Part shown: positions 1 to 8,579 of the stretch, in pieces
Position numbering within the stretch: position 1 is the stretch's first letter
Layout: the number at the start of each line of letters is the position of its first letter
Translations under genes and position numbers: made by a program
The notes under the pieces: model-generated
Told to the model about the DNA's origin: nothing
What the model saw: only the letters and a program-made list of their open reading frames with translations
Database searches by the model: none
Assembly (NCBI RefSeq): GCF_001613085.1
Contig: NZ_BDBR01000035.1
Coordinates: forward strand, 60,953 to 124,952
Direction: 5' to 3'
Source: Nocardia salmonicida NBRC 13393
Lineage (GTDB): Bacteria; Actinomycetota; Actinomycetes; Mycobacteriales; Mycobacteriaceae
Length of the DNA stretch: 64,000 nt

Positions 1-497
1 CGGCCTGTGGTGCGGTGTCGCCGATGGGCGCGCTGCTCGTCGGTGGTGCCGCGGGTGCCCTGTGCTGCCTCGCGGTCTCGATCAAGTTCCGCCTCGGCTA
101 CGACGACTCGCTCGACGTGGTCGGAATCCACATGGTCGGCGGCATTCTCGGCACGCTGCTCATCGGCTTCATCGCCGACCCGAAGGCGCCCAACGGGGTC
201 GCCGGGCTGCTCTACGGCGGCGGGTTCGACCTGCTGTGGCGTCAGACCGTCGCGGTGGTCGCGGTGGTCGGGTACAGCTTCATCGTGACCTGGCTGATCG
301 CGAAGGCGCTCGACAAGACGATGGGCCTGCGCGTCCATCACGAGAAGGAGGCCGAGGGGCTCGACGTGGCCGTCCACGGCGAGTCCGCGTACGCGATGGA
401 GACGATCCCGGTCACGTCGGTTCCGGCCGCGGAGGCCGACGCGGTCGAGGCCGCCGAGGCGATCACCACCGATGCGGCGGAGGCGCCCGTCGGCTGA
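1..497 (+). CDS. amt: Ammonium transporter Amt, C-terminal part (cut by window edge)
   Basis: This is the 3' part (about 164 residues) of an Amt/AmtB-family ammonium channel, a trimeric membrane protein that brings ammonium into the cell; the start lies left of the window. Visible are the last membrane segments. One contains DVVGIHMVGGILG, where the histidine matches the second pore histidine of the family. Then comes a final hydrophobic helix (AVVAVVGYSFIVTWLIAKAL) and the conserved cytoplasmic tail GLRV-EKE-EGLDVAVHGESAY that normally contacts a PII protein. About 45 further residues are rich in Ala and Glu. A strong terminator follows. The neighbouring hydantoinase and PucR genes fit a nitrogen-scavenging region. 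Confidence 0.93.
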   Translation, partial: ACGAVSPMGALLVGGAAGALCCLAVSIKFRLGYDDSLDVVGIHMVGGILGTLLIGFIADPKAPNGVAGLLYGGGFDLLWRQTVAVVAVVGYSFIVTWLIAKALDKTMGLRVHHEKEAEGLDVAVHGESAYAMETIPVTSVPAAEADAVEAAEAITTDAAEAPVG

Positions 498-514
498 TCC
501 GCGACTCTGCGCCC

Positions 515-545
515 GCCCCCTTTCGGCTCATCACCGAGAGGGGGC
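515..545 (+). terminator. Terminator after amt
   Basis: A 12-bp stem (GCCCCCTTTCGG paired with CCGAGAGGGGGC, one G-T wobble) around a 7-base loop, followed by TTT. It starts 17 bases after the amt stop codon and separates it from the downstream regulator gene. Confidence 0.8.
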
Positions 546-562
546 TTTCGGCATGCGCAAGG

Positions 563-579
563 GTTTCCTCAGAGGAAAC
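563..579. promoter_or_regulatory. 17-bp perfect palindrome, likely operator of the XRE-cupin regulator
   Basis: GTTTCCTCAGAGGAAAC is a perfect dyad (8+1+8) that ends 11 bases before the first possible start of the XRE-cupin gene. No other copy was seen upstream of the permease or hyuA. The position suggests autoregulation; this is inference. Confidence 0.6.
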
Positions 580-590
580 TTCGGTCAGTT

Positions 591-1265
591 ATGATCGACG
601 CTATGGCAGCCCGACCGATCCAGGAAGTGCGCGACACCGGCGATCCCGCTCCCGTCCAGCGTGAGGTCACCGGGACCGCGCCCACCGGCAACGACCTCGA
701 AGAGGCGATCGCCCAACAGGTGCGGTCGCTGCGCAAGGCCGCCGGACTCTCGGTGGGCGACATGGCCGACAAGGTCGGCATCTCCAAGGCGATGCTGTCG
801 AAGATCGAGAACGCCCAGACCTCGTGCAGCCTCTCGACTCTCGCGCGCCTGGCTGCCGGCCTCGACGTCCCCGTCACCTCGCTGTTCCGTGGCGCGGACA
901 CCGAACGCGAAGCCGTGTACGTCGAATCCGGCCACGGCGCGGTGATCGTCGGCCGCGGCACCCGCATCGGCCACCACTACGAACTGCTCGGCGCACTGCG
1001 CGGCCAGCACAAGCGCCTCGAACCCGTACTCGTCACCCTCACCAACGCCAGCGAGGTCTTTCCGCGCTTCCAGCACGCGGGGACCGAACTGCTCTACATG
1101 CTCGAGGGCGTGATGGTCTACGGCCACGGCGACGCCGAATACACCCTGCGGCCAGGTGATTCGCTGCTGCTCGACGGCGAGGGCATCCACGGCCCGAACG
1201 ACCTGGTCCGGCTCCCGATCAAGTTCCTCGCGGTCACCGCCTACCCGGACAACCACGAGTCCTGA
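591..1265 (+). CDS. XRE-family regulator with C-terminal cupin domain
   Basis: A transcription factor of 224 residues. Residues about 43-100 form a lambda-repressor-type helix-turn-helix (VRSLRKAAGLSVGDMADKVG, then SKAMLSKIENAQ). Residues about 120-220 form a cupin beta-barrel of the small-molecule-sensing type (HAGTELLYMLEGVMVYGHGD, RPGDSLLLDGEGIHGP). Such proteins usually repress or tune catabolic or nitrogen genes in response to a metabolite. ATG at 591 and ATG at 603 are both possible; neither has a Shine-Dalgarno sequence, so a leaderless message is likely. A palindrome lies just upstream. The gene runs convergently into the permease of the hyu cluster and is probably that cluster's local regulator (inference). 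Confidence 0.9.
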   Translation: MIDAMAARPIQEVRDTGDPAPVQREVTGTAPTGNDLEEAIAQQVRSLRKAAGLSVGDMADKVGISKAMLSKIENAQTSCSLSTLARLAAGLDVPVTSLFRGADTEREAVYVESGHGAVIVGRGTRIGHHYELLGALRGQHKRLEPVLVTLTNASEVFPRFQHAGTELLYMLEGVMVYGHGDAEYTLRPGDSLLLDGEGIHGPNDLVRLPIKFLAVTAYPDNHES

Positions 1266-1272
1266 CCGACGA

Positions 1273-1311
1273 CGATCGGCCCCCGCCTCAGAGTGCGACG
1301 GGGGCCGATCG
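1273..1311. terminator. Bidirectional terminator between regulator and permease
   Basis: A perfect 13-bp GC-rich stem (CGATCGGCCCCCG / CGGGGGCCGATCG) with a 13-base loop lies between two convergent genes, so it can serve both strands. Confidence 0.8.
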
Positions 1312-1326
1312 GATGTCGTGGAGAGG

Positions 1327-2934
1327 CTACGAGCCTGCCTCGGCTTCGGCGGCCCGGAGGAAGCTGGGCGTGTTCGAAGCGCAAGCCAGGCAGATGGCCT
1401 GGTGACCGGCGGACGGGTCACGGTCCATTTCATAGGCGATGTAGGAATCTTCGCAGCGGTGGCACCGCACGCGCGTCTCCCACGGGTCCTCGACCTCGGT
1501 GCGCGGGTCGTGCGGGCGGTCCAGGACGAACCAGCCGGGCTTCGAAATGCGCAGTGCCACAGCGTAGATGGCAGCGGCGAGCACGCAGCTCACCGGTGGC
1601 GCCCACACCGTGCCCTGCGCGCCGCCGAAGGCGACCAGGGCGATGCCGACGGCCGAGGAGACCGACCAGGCGGTCATGCCGGCGGGGTTGACCGCTGGCA
1701 CCCGACCGGGCCGGAACTCCGCGGTGCCCAGCGACGAACCGCTGCGCGAGGTCAGGGCGATGTGGGTCATGGCGATCGCCACCCAGCTGACGATGATCAC
1801 GCCCTGGTAGCTCAGTGCCTGCAGGATCCAGGTCAGCACATTCGTGAGCATCATGACGTAGACGACCACCGCGACCACACCCAGCCAGAACACCCGGGGG
1901 AGCGTGAGCTTCAGTGCTCGTGCGAAGAAGTTCTGCAGGTTGGTCGAGGCCAGATAGAAGTTTCCCGTATTGACCCGGGTCTGGCTGATGAGCACCCACA
2001 GCAGACCCCAGAAGCCCATCATCGCGATGATCCCGAGAATGGCCGACTCCTCGTTGAGCGGACCCTCGATATCGATGGTGTGCGCCAGGAACATGCCGAC
2101 GACGGCGTTGACGAACAGCGTCATCACGTAGAACGGGGTGCCGAAGGTGACCCACCCGTTGAACACCGCGTCGGCAGGCTTGCCGAATCGGGCGAAGTCC
2201 CAGGCCATCATCGTGACGACCCAGACACCCATGTAGATCGTGTAGGCGAACCACCAGCCGGGGACGCCGGAGCTGGCGGCCGCGGCGGGCTCATAGGTCA
2301 GCCAGCCGTTGGAGTATCCGTACTCCGCGATGGTCCACGCCACCGAGCCGACCAGCCCGAGCAGATACAGCGGCAGCAACCACCCGTTGATCTTGTCGAG
2401 CCAGGTTGTCACCCCGCGCATGGCCAGCGGCGCCTGGTAGAGGACCACGATCAGCGCGCACAACGCGATCGGCACCGCGGGCAGATACGCGTGCAGCGCG
2501 GCGGCAACGATCGCGCCCTCGGCGACCACGTAGTAGGTGATGGTGATGCCGAACAGCGCGGCCGCGAAAGCCGAACCGGCCCTGCCGAACAGGGCACGGG
2601 AGAACAGCGAGACGCTGGTGCCGGTCTTGGCGGCGTAGCGAGCGGCGACGGAGTTGATCACGCCATAGCTGACGGCCGACGCGGCGATGCCGATCAAGGT
2701 GTCGATCGTGCCGACGGCGAGGGTGACGGTGCTACCGACGACCACCCAGAACATCGCGCTCATCAGACCGAACCAGGCCATCGAGATCGACAGTCGGCCG
2801 CTGCGCCACGACAGCGGGACGATGTGCAGCGAATAGTCCTCGGCGGCAGCATGTTCGAGAACTTTGGGGTCGTCGGTGGTGGACGTGACGAGCGGGGGTA
2901 TGTCGCTGGTGCGCAGCGGCGGCGAAACGGACAT
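1327..2934 (-). CDS. NCS1-family permease (cytosine/purine/hydantoin type) with zinc-ribbon-like tail
   Basis: An integral membrane transporter of 535 residues with about 12 hydrophobic segments between residues ~45 and ~470. It belongs to the nucleobase:cation symporter-1 family, which imports purines, pyrimidines, allantoin or hydantoins. It is the last gene of the hyuA-hyuB-permease run, so it probably imports the ring compound those enzymes open. ATG at 2934 has GAAGGAAG 7 bases upstream; a longer frame upstream lacks such support. Unusual: the last ~60 residues form a soluble tail with two CxxC pairs (RCHRCEDSY ... ICLACAS) about 24 residues apart, as in a small zinc ribbon; this is not part of the core family. 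Confidence 0.88.
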   Translation of the reverse strand: MSVSPPLRTSDIPPLVTSTTDDPKVLEHAAAEDYSLHIVPLSWRSGRLSISMAWFGLMSAMFWVVVGSTVTLAVGTIDTLIGIAASAVSYGVINSVAARYAAKTGTSVSLFSRALFGRAGSAFAAALFGITITYYVVAEGAIVAAALHAYLPAVPIALCALIVVLYQAPLAMRGVTTWLDKINGWLLPLYLLGLVGSVAWTIAEYGYSNGWLTYEPAAAASSGVPGWWFAYTIYMGVWVVTMMAWDFARFGKPADAVFNGWVTFGTPFYVMTLFVNAVVGMFLAHTIDIEGPLNEESAILGIIAMMGFWGLLWVLISQTRVNTGNFYLASTNLQNFFARALKLTLPRVFWLGVVAVVVYVMMLTNVLTWILQALSYQGVIIVSWVAIAMTHIALTSRSGSSLGTAEFRPGRVPAVNPAGMTAWSVSSAVGIALVAFGGAQGTVWAPPVSCVLAAAIYAVALRISKPGWFVLDRPHDPRTEVEDPWETRVRCHRCEDSYIAYEMDRDPSAGHQAICLACASNTPSFLRAAEAEAGS

Positions 2935-3000
2935 CGAGTCTTCCTTCGATTCGAGCGAGGGGTGTTGGCGCCGTTGCCAGCGGGGGAGTCGGTAGGTGGG

Positions 3001-3036
3001 TGTCGCGGATGCCACCGCGTCGTGGCATCCGCGACA
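3001..3036 (-). promoter_or_regulatory. Perfect 15-bp hairpin between hyuB and the permease gene
   Basis: TGTCGCGGATGCCAC and its exact reverse complement are separated by six bases, 8 bases after the hyuB stop codon. No U-run follows in the direction of transcription. It could be an RNA-processing or partial-termination element that sets enzyme:permease ratios. Confidence 0.65.
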
Positions 3037-3043
3037 ACGGGTT

Positions 3044-5053
3044 TCAGACCGCGGCGGGTTCGGCGGTCAGCGTGCCCTTGACGTAGGGGATGGCGGGGTC
3101 GTCGGTCCAGTGCACGATGGTGCGGCGGCGCAGCATCGCCCGGAACTGGTCGGTGGTGTTCGGCAGCACCTCGCCGCTGCCCCAATCGAGGATCACGCCG
3201 TACTGGCGGACGCAGTCCATCTCGTTGATCAGCCCGGTCTGATACTCGGTGGACACCTCGGCGGGGTCCTTCGCCATCCAGGCGTGGCGGTTGGCGCGGA
3301 TGTAGTCGCGCGCGGCGACGGTCGCCTCGAGATCGACCTCGTACTCGAAGATCTCGGGGTCGACCTCGCGGATGACGACGCCGTAGTCCTTCTCGGCCCG
3401 TTCGATCGTCACGTACCCGTCGATGACGTCCTCGAGCACGGCGTCGATGTCGCGCTGGAGTGCGTCGCCGAGCCCGCCACCGCCGGCGGAGGGGCGGGTG
3501 AACTCGTCACCGGATTTGATCGGTAGCGCGGCGAAGATCGAACCGAGATATTGCTGCTGGTCGGTGCCCTTGTTGAGCCACACGCCGTGGGGGATCGACG
3601 GCAGCCCGCCCCACAGACCCCAGGTCACCGAGCGTTCCCGGTCGCAGCAGTACGACATCACCGTGTTGTTGCTCGCCCACAGCTTGCCGCCCTTTTCCGC
3701 GCCGAGGCCGCCTCGGAACTTGCCCGGCCCACCGGAATCGGGCACCAGATCGTGGCGGGAGGTGAGCACCGGCGCCAGGCGTTCCTGGCCTTCGAAGGGT
3801 TGGGTGCCGTATTGGACACCGAACACCGCGGCGGAGGCGTTGTAGCCGTCGGCGCCGTTGCGGGCGCCCCAGCCGCCCATCATCCAGTCGTACCACATGA
3901 AATTCGGGTTGCCCGATTCGCGCCCGTCGCGCCCGCCGACCAGCAGATACTCGAGATTGAACGTGCACGCCATCGCCCGATCGGGCTGGATGTCGGACCA
4001 GATCTCGAAGACCGAGCTCATGATTTTCTCGAACGGTCCCGAACAGAATCCGGCGCACGGCGAGGGCCAGTCGGCATTGACCACCGAACCGAGCGGACCG
4101 AGATCGGCGGTGACCACGCGGTAGAAGCCGGAGTTGAGCGGGATATCCGGGAACTGCATCTTGGTGCCCGCGACGATGCCGGCGAAAGAACCACCGAAGC
4201 CGGCGTTGAGCATCGACGAGATCGAGGCATGCGATTCGCTCAGGTCGTAGTGCACGGAGTCGCCGGAGATCGTCATCTTCATGGTGACCGGGATCAGGCC
4301 CTCGCCGAGTGCGGGGTCCTGGTCGATGTAGTCCTCGGTGTACCAGACGCCGTCGGGCAGCGAGGAGATCTTCGCGCGGGTCAGCTCCTCGACGTAGTCC
4401 TGTACCTCGGCCATCGCGGTTTTGATGGTCTCGACACCGTATTTGTCGCACAGGCGCTGGATTTCGCGTTCGGCGACGCGGGTGGCCTCGGCCTGGGCCT
4501 GCATGTCGCCGATGATGTCGCGCGGGTTGCGCGTGTTCTTGGCGATCAGATACGCCACGTCCTCGAGGAATTCGTCCTTGCTCCAGAGCCGGGTCGGCGG
4601 AATGCGCAGGCCCTCACCCATGTGGTCGAGTGCCTTGACGTTGAACGAACCCGGCGTCGCGCCGCCCACATCGGCCCAGTGCCCGTTGGCCTGGGCATAG
4701 CCGAGCAGCTCCCCGTGGTAATAGATCGGCCGGATGATGCGGGTGTCGTTGAAGTGGCTGCCGCCTTCGTAAACATCGTTGATGATGAAAACGTCGCCGG
4801 GGTGGATATCGCCCTCGAACTGCCGGATGACGGCTTTGGCGGTGTAGTGCAGCGTGCCGACGTGGGCCGCGATGTCGCCGGTGCCCTGCATCACCGTGTT
4901 GCCCTCGGTATCGCAGAGGGCCGAGGAGAAGTCGCGCGAATAGATGACGAAGGAGTAGCAGGTCCGCAGGATCTGCTCGGCCATCTGGTCGACGGTGTTG
5001 ATGAAGGCGTTCTTGAGTACCTCGAAGGTCACCGGATCAAGTGATGTTGGCAT
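3044..5053 (-). CDS. hyuB: Hydantoinase/oxoprolinase family, B subunit
   Basis: HyuB-type subunit of 669 residues, full family length, beginning with the typical DPVTFEVLKNAFINTVDQMA. Conserved blocks include YSRDFSSALCD, GHWADVGG and PHGVWLNKG. With HyuA it forms ATP-dependent ring-opening enzymes such as N-methylhydantoinase or 5-oxoprolinase; related pairs are carboxylases for acetone or acetophenone. ATG at 5053 has GAGGTGA upstream. It follows hyuA by 36 bases and is surely co-transcribed with it. The neighbouring ammonium transporter, NCS1 permease and PucR regulator favour a nitrogen-ring substrate over a ketone. Confidence 0.9.
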   Translation of the reverse strand: MPTSLDPVTFEVLKNAFINTVDQMAEQILRTCYSFVIYSRDFSSALCDTEGNTVMQGTGDIAAHVGTLHYTAKAVIRQFEGDIHPGDVFIINDVYEGGSHFNDTRIIRPIYYHGELLGYAQANGHWADVGGATPGSFNVKALDHMGEGLRIPPTRLWSKDEFLEDVAYLIAKNTRNPRDIIGDMQAQAEATRVAEREIQRLCDKYGVETIKTAMAEVQDYVEELTRAKISSLPDGVWYTEDYIDQDPALGEGLIPVTMKMTISGDSVHYDLSESHASISSMLNAGFGGSFAGIVAGTKMQFPDIPLNSGFYRVVTADLGPLGSVVNADWPSPCAGFCSGPFEKIMSSVFEIWSDIQPDRAMACTFNLEYLLVGGRDGRESGNPNFMWYDWMMGGWGARNGADGYNASAAVFGVQYGTQPFEGQERLAPVLTSRHDLVPDSGGPGKFRGGLGAEKGGKLWASNNTVMSYCCDRERSVTWGLWGGLPSIPHGVWLNKGTDQQQYLGSIFAALPIKSGDEFTRPSAGGGGLGDALQRDIDAVLEDVIDGYVTIERAEKDYGVVIREVDPEIFEYEVDLEATVAARDYIRANRHAWMAKDPAEVSTEYQTGLINEMDCVRQYGVILDWGSGEVLPNTTDQFRAMLRRRTIVHWTDDPAIPYVKGTLTAEPAAV

Positions 5054-5089
5054 GGTTCACCTCAATGAATTCGATAGGGAGATAAGGGA

Positions 5090-7141
5090 TTACGCGGTCT
5101 GCTCAAGCACGAGGTTGCCCCATTCGTCCGCCCGCGCGGTCGTGTGTGGCGGCACCACGGTGGTCGAATCGAGCTGATCGACGATGCACGGTCCGACCAG
5201 GACGGCACCGGCGGGCAGGTCGCCGCGGTGGTAGATGGGAGTCCGCAGCCGGGTCGACTCGTCGGGGAACAGCACCTCGCGTACCTCGACAGGCACCGGG
5301 GTGAAATCGGCCGGGTCGATCGGGACGGCGGGGACCACGTCGTTGCGCGGGGTCACCCCGATCGCCCGGACCAGCACCCGGTAGATCTCCACGCCCGCGG
5401 CCTCGTCAGCGAAGTTGTGCTCCTTCAGGTGCGTCGCGTGGAACGTCGCGATGACCTCGTCGAGGCTGCTCAGCGGGCCAGACACCGGCACCGCGATGGC
5501 CCGCCACTGCCCGAGGTAGCGCATATCGAGGTAATACTCGAACATCATGTCGGCGTCGTCGACATGCTCGGCAGTGAGGCGCTGCCTGCCCTGGGTCTCC
5601 AATTCGCGGAACGACCGGTTCAGATGACCCAGATCGGCTGCCGCCGCGTCGGCGAGGTACATCTTGGTCAGGTCGTGCTGGATGTCGACGAGCATGCAAC
5701 CCATCGCCGAGGTGACACCGGGATGCGGGGGGATGATCACGGTCGGGATGCCGAGGTCCTTGGCCAGGTACGCCGCGTGCAGCGGGCCCGCGCCACCGAA
5801 ACCGACCAGCGCGAAGTCGCGCGGGTCGTGCCCCTTGCGGATCGAGATCAGCCGGATCGCGTCGGCCATATTGGCGTTGGCGACCTTGATGATCGACTGC
5901 GCCGCCGTCTCCACGTCCAGCCCCAGTGGGGTCGCGATCTTTTCGATCGCCGCCCGCGCCATCGACTCGTCGAGCTTCTTCACCCCGCCGGCGAGCTTCT
6001 TGCCGACCGTGCCGAGTACCAGGTTGGCATCGGTGTTGGTCGCCAGATCGTCGGCGACGCCGTAGCAGGCCGGGCCGGGTTCCGAGCCCGCGGACTGCGG
6101 GCCGTTGTGCAACGAGCCCGCCTCGTCGAGCCAGGCGATGGAGCCGCCGCCGGCCCCGATGGTGAGCACCTCGATGCTCGGGAAGCAGATCGGGTAGCCG
6201 AATTCGACGCTCCACATATTGGTGGTGCCGAGCATCCCGTTCTCGGTGAGCGACACATCGGTGGAAGTGCCGCCCATATCGAAACCGATGGAGTTCTCGA
6301 AACCGCACATGCGGGCGATGTGCCTGCTGGCGATGGCACCCGCGGCGATGCCAGAGGCTGCCAGGCGCGCGCCGTACTTCTCGGCCATCTTGGGGGTCAT
6401 CACACCGCCGCCGGAATGCAGCAGCAGTACGTCGTTGGCGTAGCCGTTCGCCTCGAGCCGGGCTTCGAGCGTGCGGGCATACGGCCCGATGATCGGCACC
6501 AGCGCCGCGTTGGCGACGGTGGTTGAGAACCGCTCGTATTCGAAGATCTCCGGCAGCACATCGCTCGAGGTGGTGATCGCGACACCGGGCAGTTCCTCGG
6601 CGAGGATCTCGGCCATCCGCTCCTCGTGCTCGGGATTGGTGAATGAGTTGACGAAACAGATGGCGACGGTTTCGATGTCGCGTCGGCGCAGGATTCGCGC
6701 GACATCGCGGGCCTGGTTCTCGTCGAGGGTTTCGAGGACCTTGCCGTCGTAGCCGATGCGTTCGCGCACCGTGAGCCGATGCCTGCGCTGCACGAACGGT
6801 TCCGCGACGGCCTGATACGGATCCCAGGATTCGCGGTCGCCGCGCCGGATTTCGATCACGTCGCGGAATCCCTCGGTGGTCACAAGCGCTATCCTGGGGA
6901 ATTTGCGAGTGATCAGCGCATTGGTGGCGATGGTGGTGCCGTGGGAGAAGAATTCCACATCGGCCCAATCGACGCCCGCCTGTTTCATCCCGGCCAGGAC
7001 GCCTTCGATGGGGTCGGACTGGGTGGGGTATTTCGCGGTGATGATCTTTCCGTCCGCGCCCTGGACGAAAACGTCGGTGAAGGTGCCGCCGATATCTACT
7101 GCGGTGCGAATCTTCGCGGGCCTGCTGATGGCCTCGGTCAT
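5090..7141 (-). CDS. hyuA: Hydantoinase/oxoprolinase family, A subunit
   Basis: HyuA-type ATP-binding subunit, 683 residues. The N-terminal domain has the acetate/sugar-kinase-like phosphate loop DIGGTFTDVF; a second loop DMGGTSTDVSL sits in the middle, followed by GAGGGSIAW. Partner of HyuB in ATP-dependent opening of hydantoin-like rings. The open frame continues upstream, but the true start is the ATG at 7141, preceded by GAGGAGG with good spacing and starting MTEAISRPAKIRTAVD. First gene of the hyuA-hyuB-permease operon; the ~330 bp upstream region is shared with the divergent sensor gene. Confidence 0.92.
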   Translation of the reverse strand: MTEAISRPAKIRTAVDIGGTFTDVFVQGADGKIITAKYPTQSDPIEGVLAGMKQAGVDWADVEFFSHGTTIATNALITRKFPRIALVTTEGFRDVIEIRRGDRESWDPYQAVAEPFVQRRHRLTVRERIGYDGKVLETLDENQARDVARILRRRDIETVAICFVNSFTNPEHEERMAEILAEELPGVAITTSSDVLPEIFEYERFSTTVANAALVPIIGPYARTLEARLEANGYANDVLLLHSGGGVMTPKMAEKYGARLAASGIAAGAIASRHIARMCGFENSIGFDMGGTSTDVSLTENGMLGTTNMWSVEFGYPICFPSIEVLTIGAGGGSIAWLDEAGSLHNGPQSAGSEPGPACYGVADDLATNTDANLVLGTVGKKLAGGVKKLDESMARAAIEKIATPLGLDVETAAQSIIKVANANMADAIRLISIRKGHDPRDFALVGFGGAGPLHAAYLAKDLGIPTVIIPPHPGVTSAMGCMLVDIQHDLTKMYLADAAAADLGHLNRSFRELETQGRQRLTAEHVDDADMMFEYYLDMRYLGQWRAIAVPVSGPLSSLDEVIATFHATHLKEHNFADEAAGVEIYRVLVRAIGVTPRNDVVPAVPIDPADFTPVPVEVREVLFPDESTRLRTPIYHRGDLPAGAVLVGPCIVDQLDSTTVVPPHTTARADEWGNLVLEQTA

Positions 7142-7472
7142 GGTGTCCTCCTCGGATGCTCTCGCCGAACACGAACTACGAAACCGGGAACGGCGGCGCC
7201 GAACAATTGGACCGACCGCCAGCGCGCAGCGCGCCGGGACTGGATGTTCGTACACCTCCGCGCCTGCTCCGATGCTGTTCACCAGTGCGAACGGATGCGC
7301 GTGTCGAGTAACGTGCACGTGTCCGACACCTGGGCGAAACGCGTGGTCACCGGATCGCAACCTGGTCGCCCGCTAGCCTGGGGAGCTCGGTCACTCGATC
7401 TGTGCGACACCGGATCTGGCGTAGAGTTGGCCTGATGGCAGACAGGGGAGGCTCGTGCCGCCGAGAGGAGCG

Positions 7473-8579
7473 ATGGTGAAGATCGGCTTGCTGTATTCGC
7501 TCACGGGCCCGCAGTCGGAGATGGAACGATCCATTTTCGACGGCGCGGCTCTCGCTGTGCACGAGATCAATGCCGGTGGCGGTGTGCGTGGCGCGGAACT
7601 CGAATTCGCGGTGTTCGACGATCGCTCCGAAGTGGGGCTGTCGGTGGCCGGAATCGATCACCTGTGCCGCACAGAAGGCGTCGACATCATCGTCGGCGGA
7701 TATACCTCCGCCAGCCGCGTGGCGATGATTCCGGCGGTGCACGCCCATCGCGCGCTGCTGATGTACCCCACCTATTTCGAAGGTGAGGAAACCGATCACC
7801 GAGTGTTCTATTGTGGGGCGGCCCCCAATCAATATCTGGCCGATTACCTCGGGTGGATCGCGGGCAATCTCGGCCGCCGCGTCTACGTGGTCGGCTCGGA
7901 CTACATCTACCCGCGGGTATTGGCCGAGGCGGTGCAGCGAGTGGGCGGGCGCTGGGACATCGAAACCGTCGGAAATCGCTATGTGCCGCTGCGGGAGACC
8001 TCCTTCACCGATGTCGTACGCGATATCGAGCGGGTGCGGCCCGATGTGGTCATCTCCAATATCGTCGGCCTGGAATCGACCACCGCCTTTTACACCGAAT
8101 TCCACCGTGCCGGTTTCGATTCCGGCACGTTGCCGATCGCCGCGACGGTCACCACGCCCATCGACCTCGAGCACATGTCGCCCGAGGTCGGTGACGGGCA
8201 CTACATGGTGGGTACCTATTTCTCCGCGATCGACTCCGACGCCAACCGGGCCTATCGGCGGGCCCTGCTCGAGGTCAGAGGCCAACGCCGTGCCCACGCC
8301 GCGCAAGTCGGCGCCTACAACGCGGTGCACGCGGTGCGACTGGCCGCGGAGGTGGCCCGCACGACCGACGCGGCCGGGATCGCCGAGGCGCTGCTCGGCA
8401 TCCGGTTCGACGGAAATCCCGAGGGCCTGCCGTTCTGCTTCCGGAGTAACCACTACAGCGCGCATCCGTCGTATGTCGGCCGGGCTGTCGGCGGCGAATA
8501 CGATGTAGTCGCCGAATTCGCACCGCGGCTGCCCGAGCCCTGGTGGCTCAGCCGCGATCCGCTATTCGCGGCGTTGTGA
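7473..8579 (+). CDS. AmiC/UrtA-like periplasmic-binding-fold protein without signal peptide (intracellular amide/urea-type sensor)
   Basis: A protein of about 368 residues with the fold of amide/urea-binding proteins: VKIGLLYSLTGPQSEME at the N-terminus, DDRSEVG, IVGGYTSASRVAMIPAVHAH, then YPTYFEGEETDHRVFYCGAA, the signature of AmiC, NspC and UrtA. It starts directly with the fold and has no signal peptide or lipobox, so it should stay in the cytoplasm like AmiC of Pseudomonas, which senses amides for an antiterminator. No AmiR-like partner gene is visible. Starts possible at GTG 7455, ATG 7473 or GTG 7476; GAGAGGAG just upstream favours the last two. Divergent from hyuA and convergent with pucR (18-bp overlap). 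Confidence 0.82.
   Translation: MVKIGLLYSLTGPQSEMERSIFDGAALAVHEINAGGGVRGAELEFAVFDDRSEVGLSVAGIDHLCRTEGVDIIVGGYTSASRVAMIPAVHAHRALLMYPTYFEGEETDHRVFYCGAAPNQYLADYLGWIAGNLGRRVYVVGSDYIYPRVLAEAVQRVGGRWDIETVGNRYVPLRETSFTDVVRDIERVRPDVVISNIVGLESTTAFYTEFHRAGFDSGTLPIAATVTTPIDLEHMSPEVGDGHYMVGTYFSAIDSDANRAYRRALLEVRGQRRAHAAQVGAYNAVHAVRLAAEVARTTDAAGIAEALLGIRFDGNPEGLPFCFRSNHYSAHPSYVGRAVGGEYDVVAEFAPRLPEPWWLSRDPLFAAL

Noticed and set aside
1156..3081. Open frame of about 640 codons on the plus strand opposite the NCS1 permease
   Set aside because: It is the mirror frame of a clear permease gene; its translation is Arg/His/Asp-rich without domains, a usual effect of high GC.
5144..6526. Long plus-strand frame opposite hyuA
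   Set aside because: Mirror frame of hyuA with no recognisable protein features.
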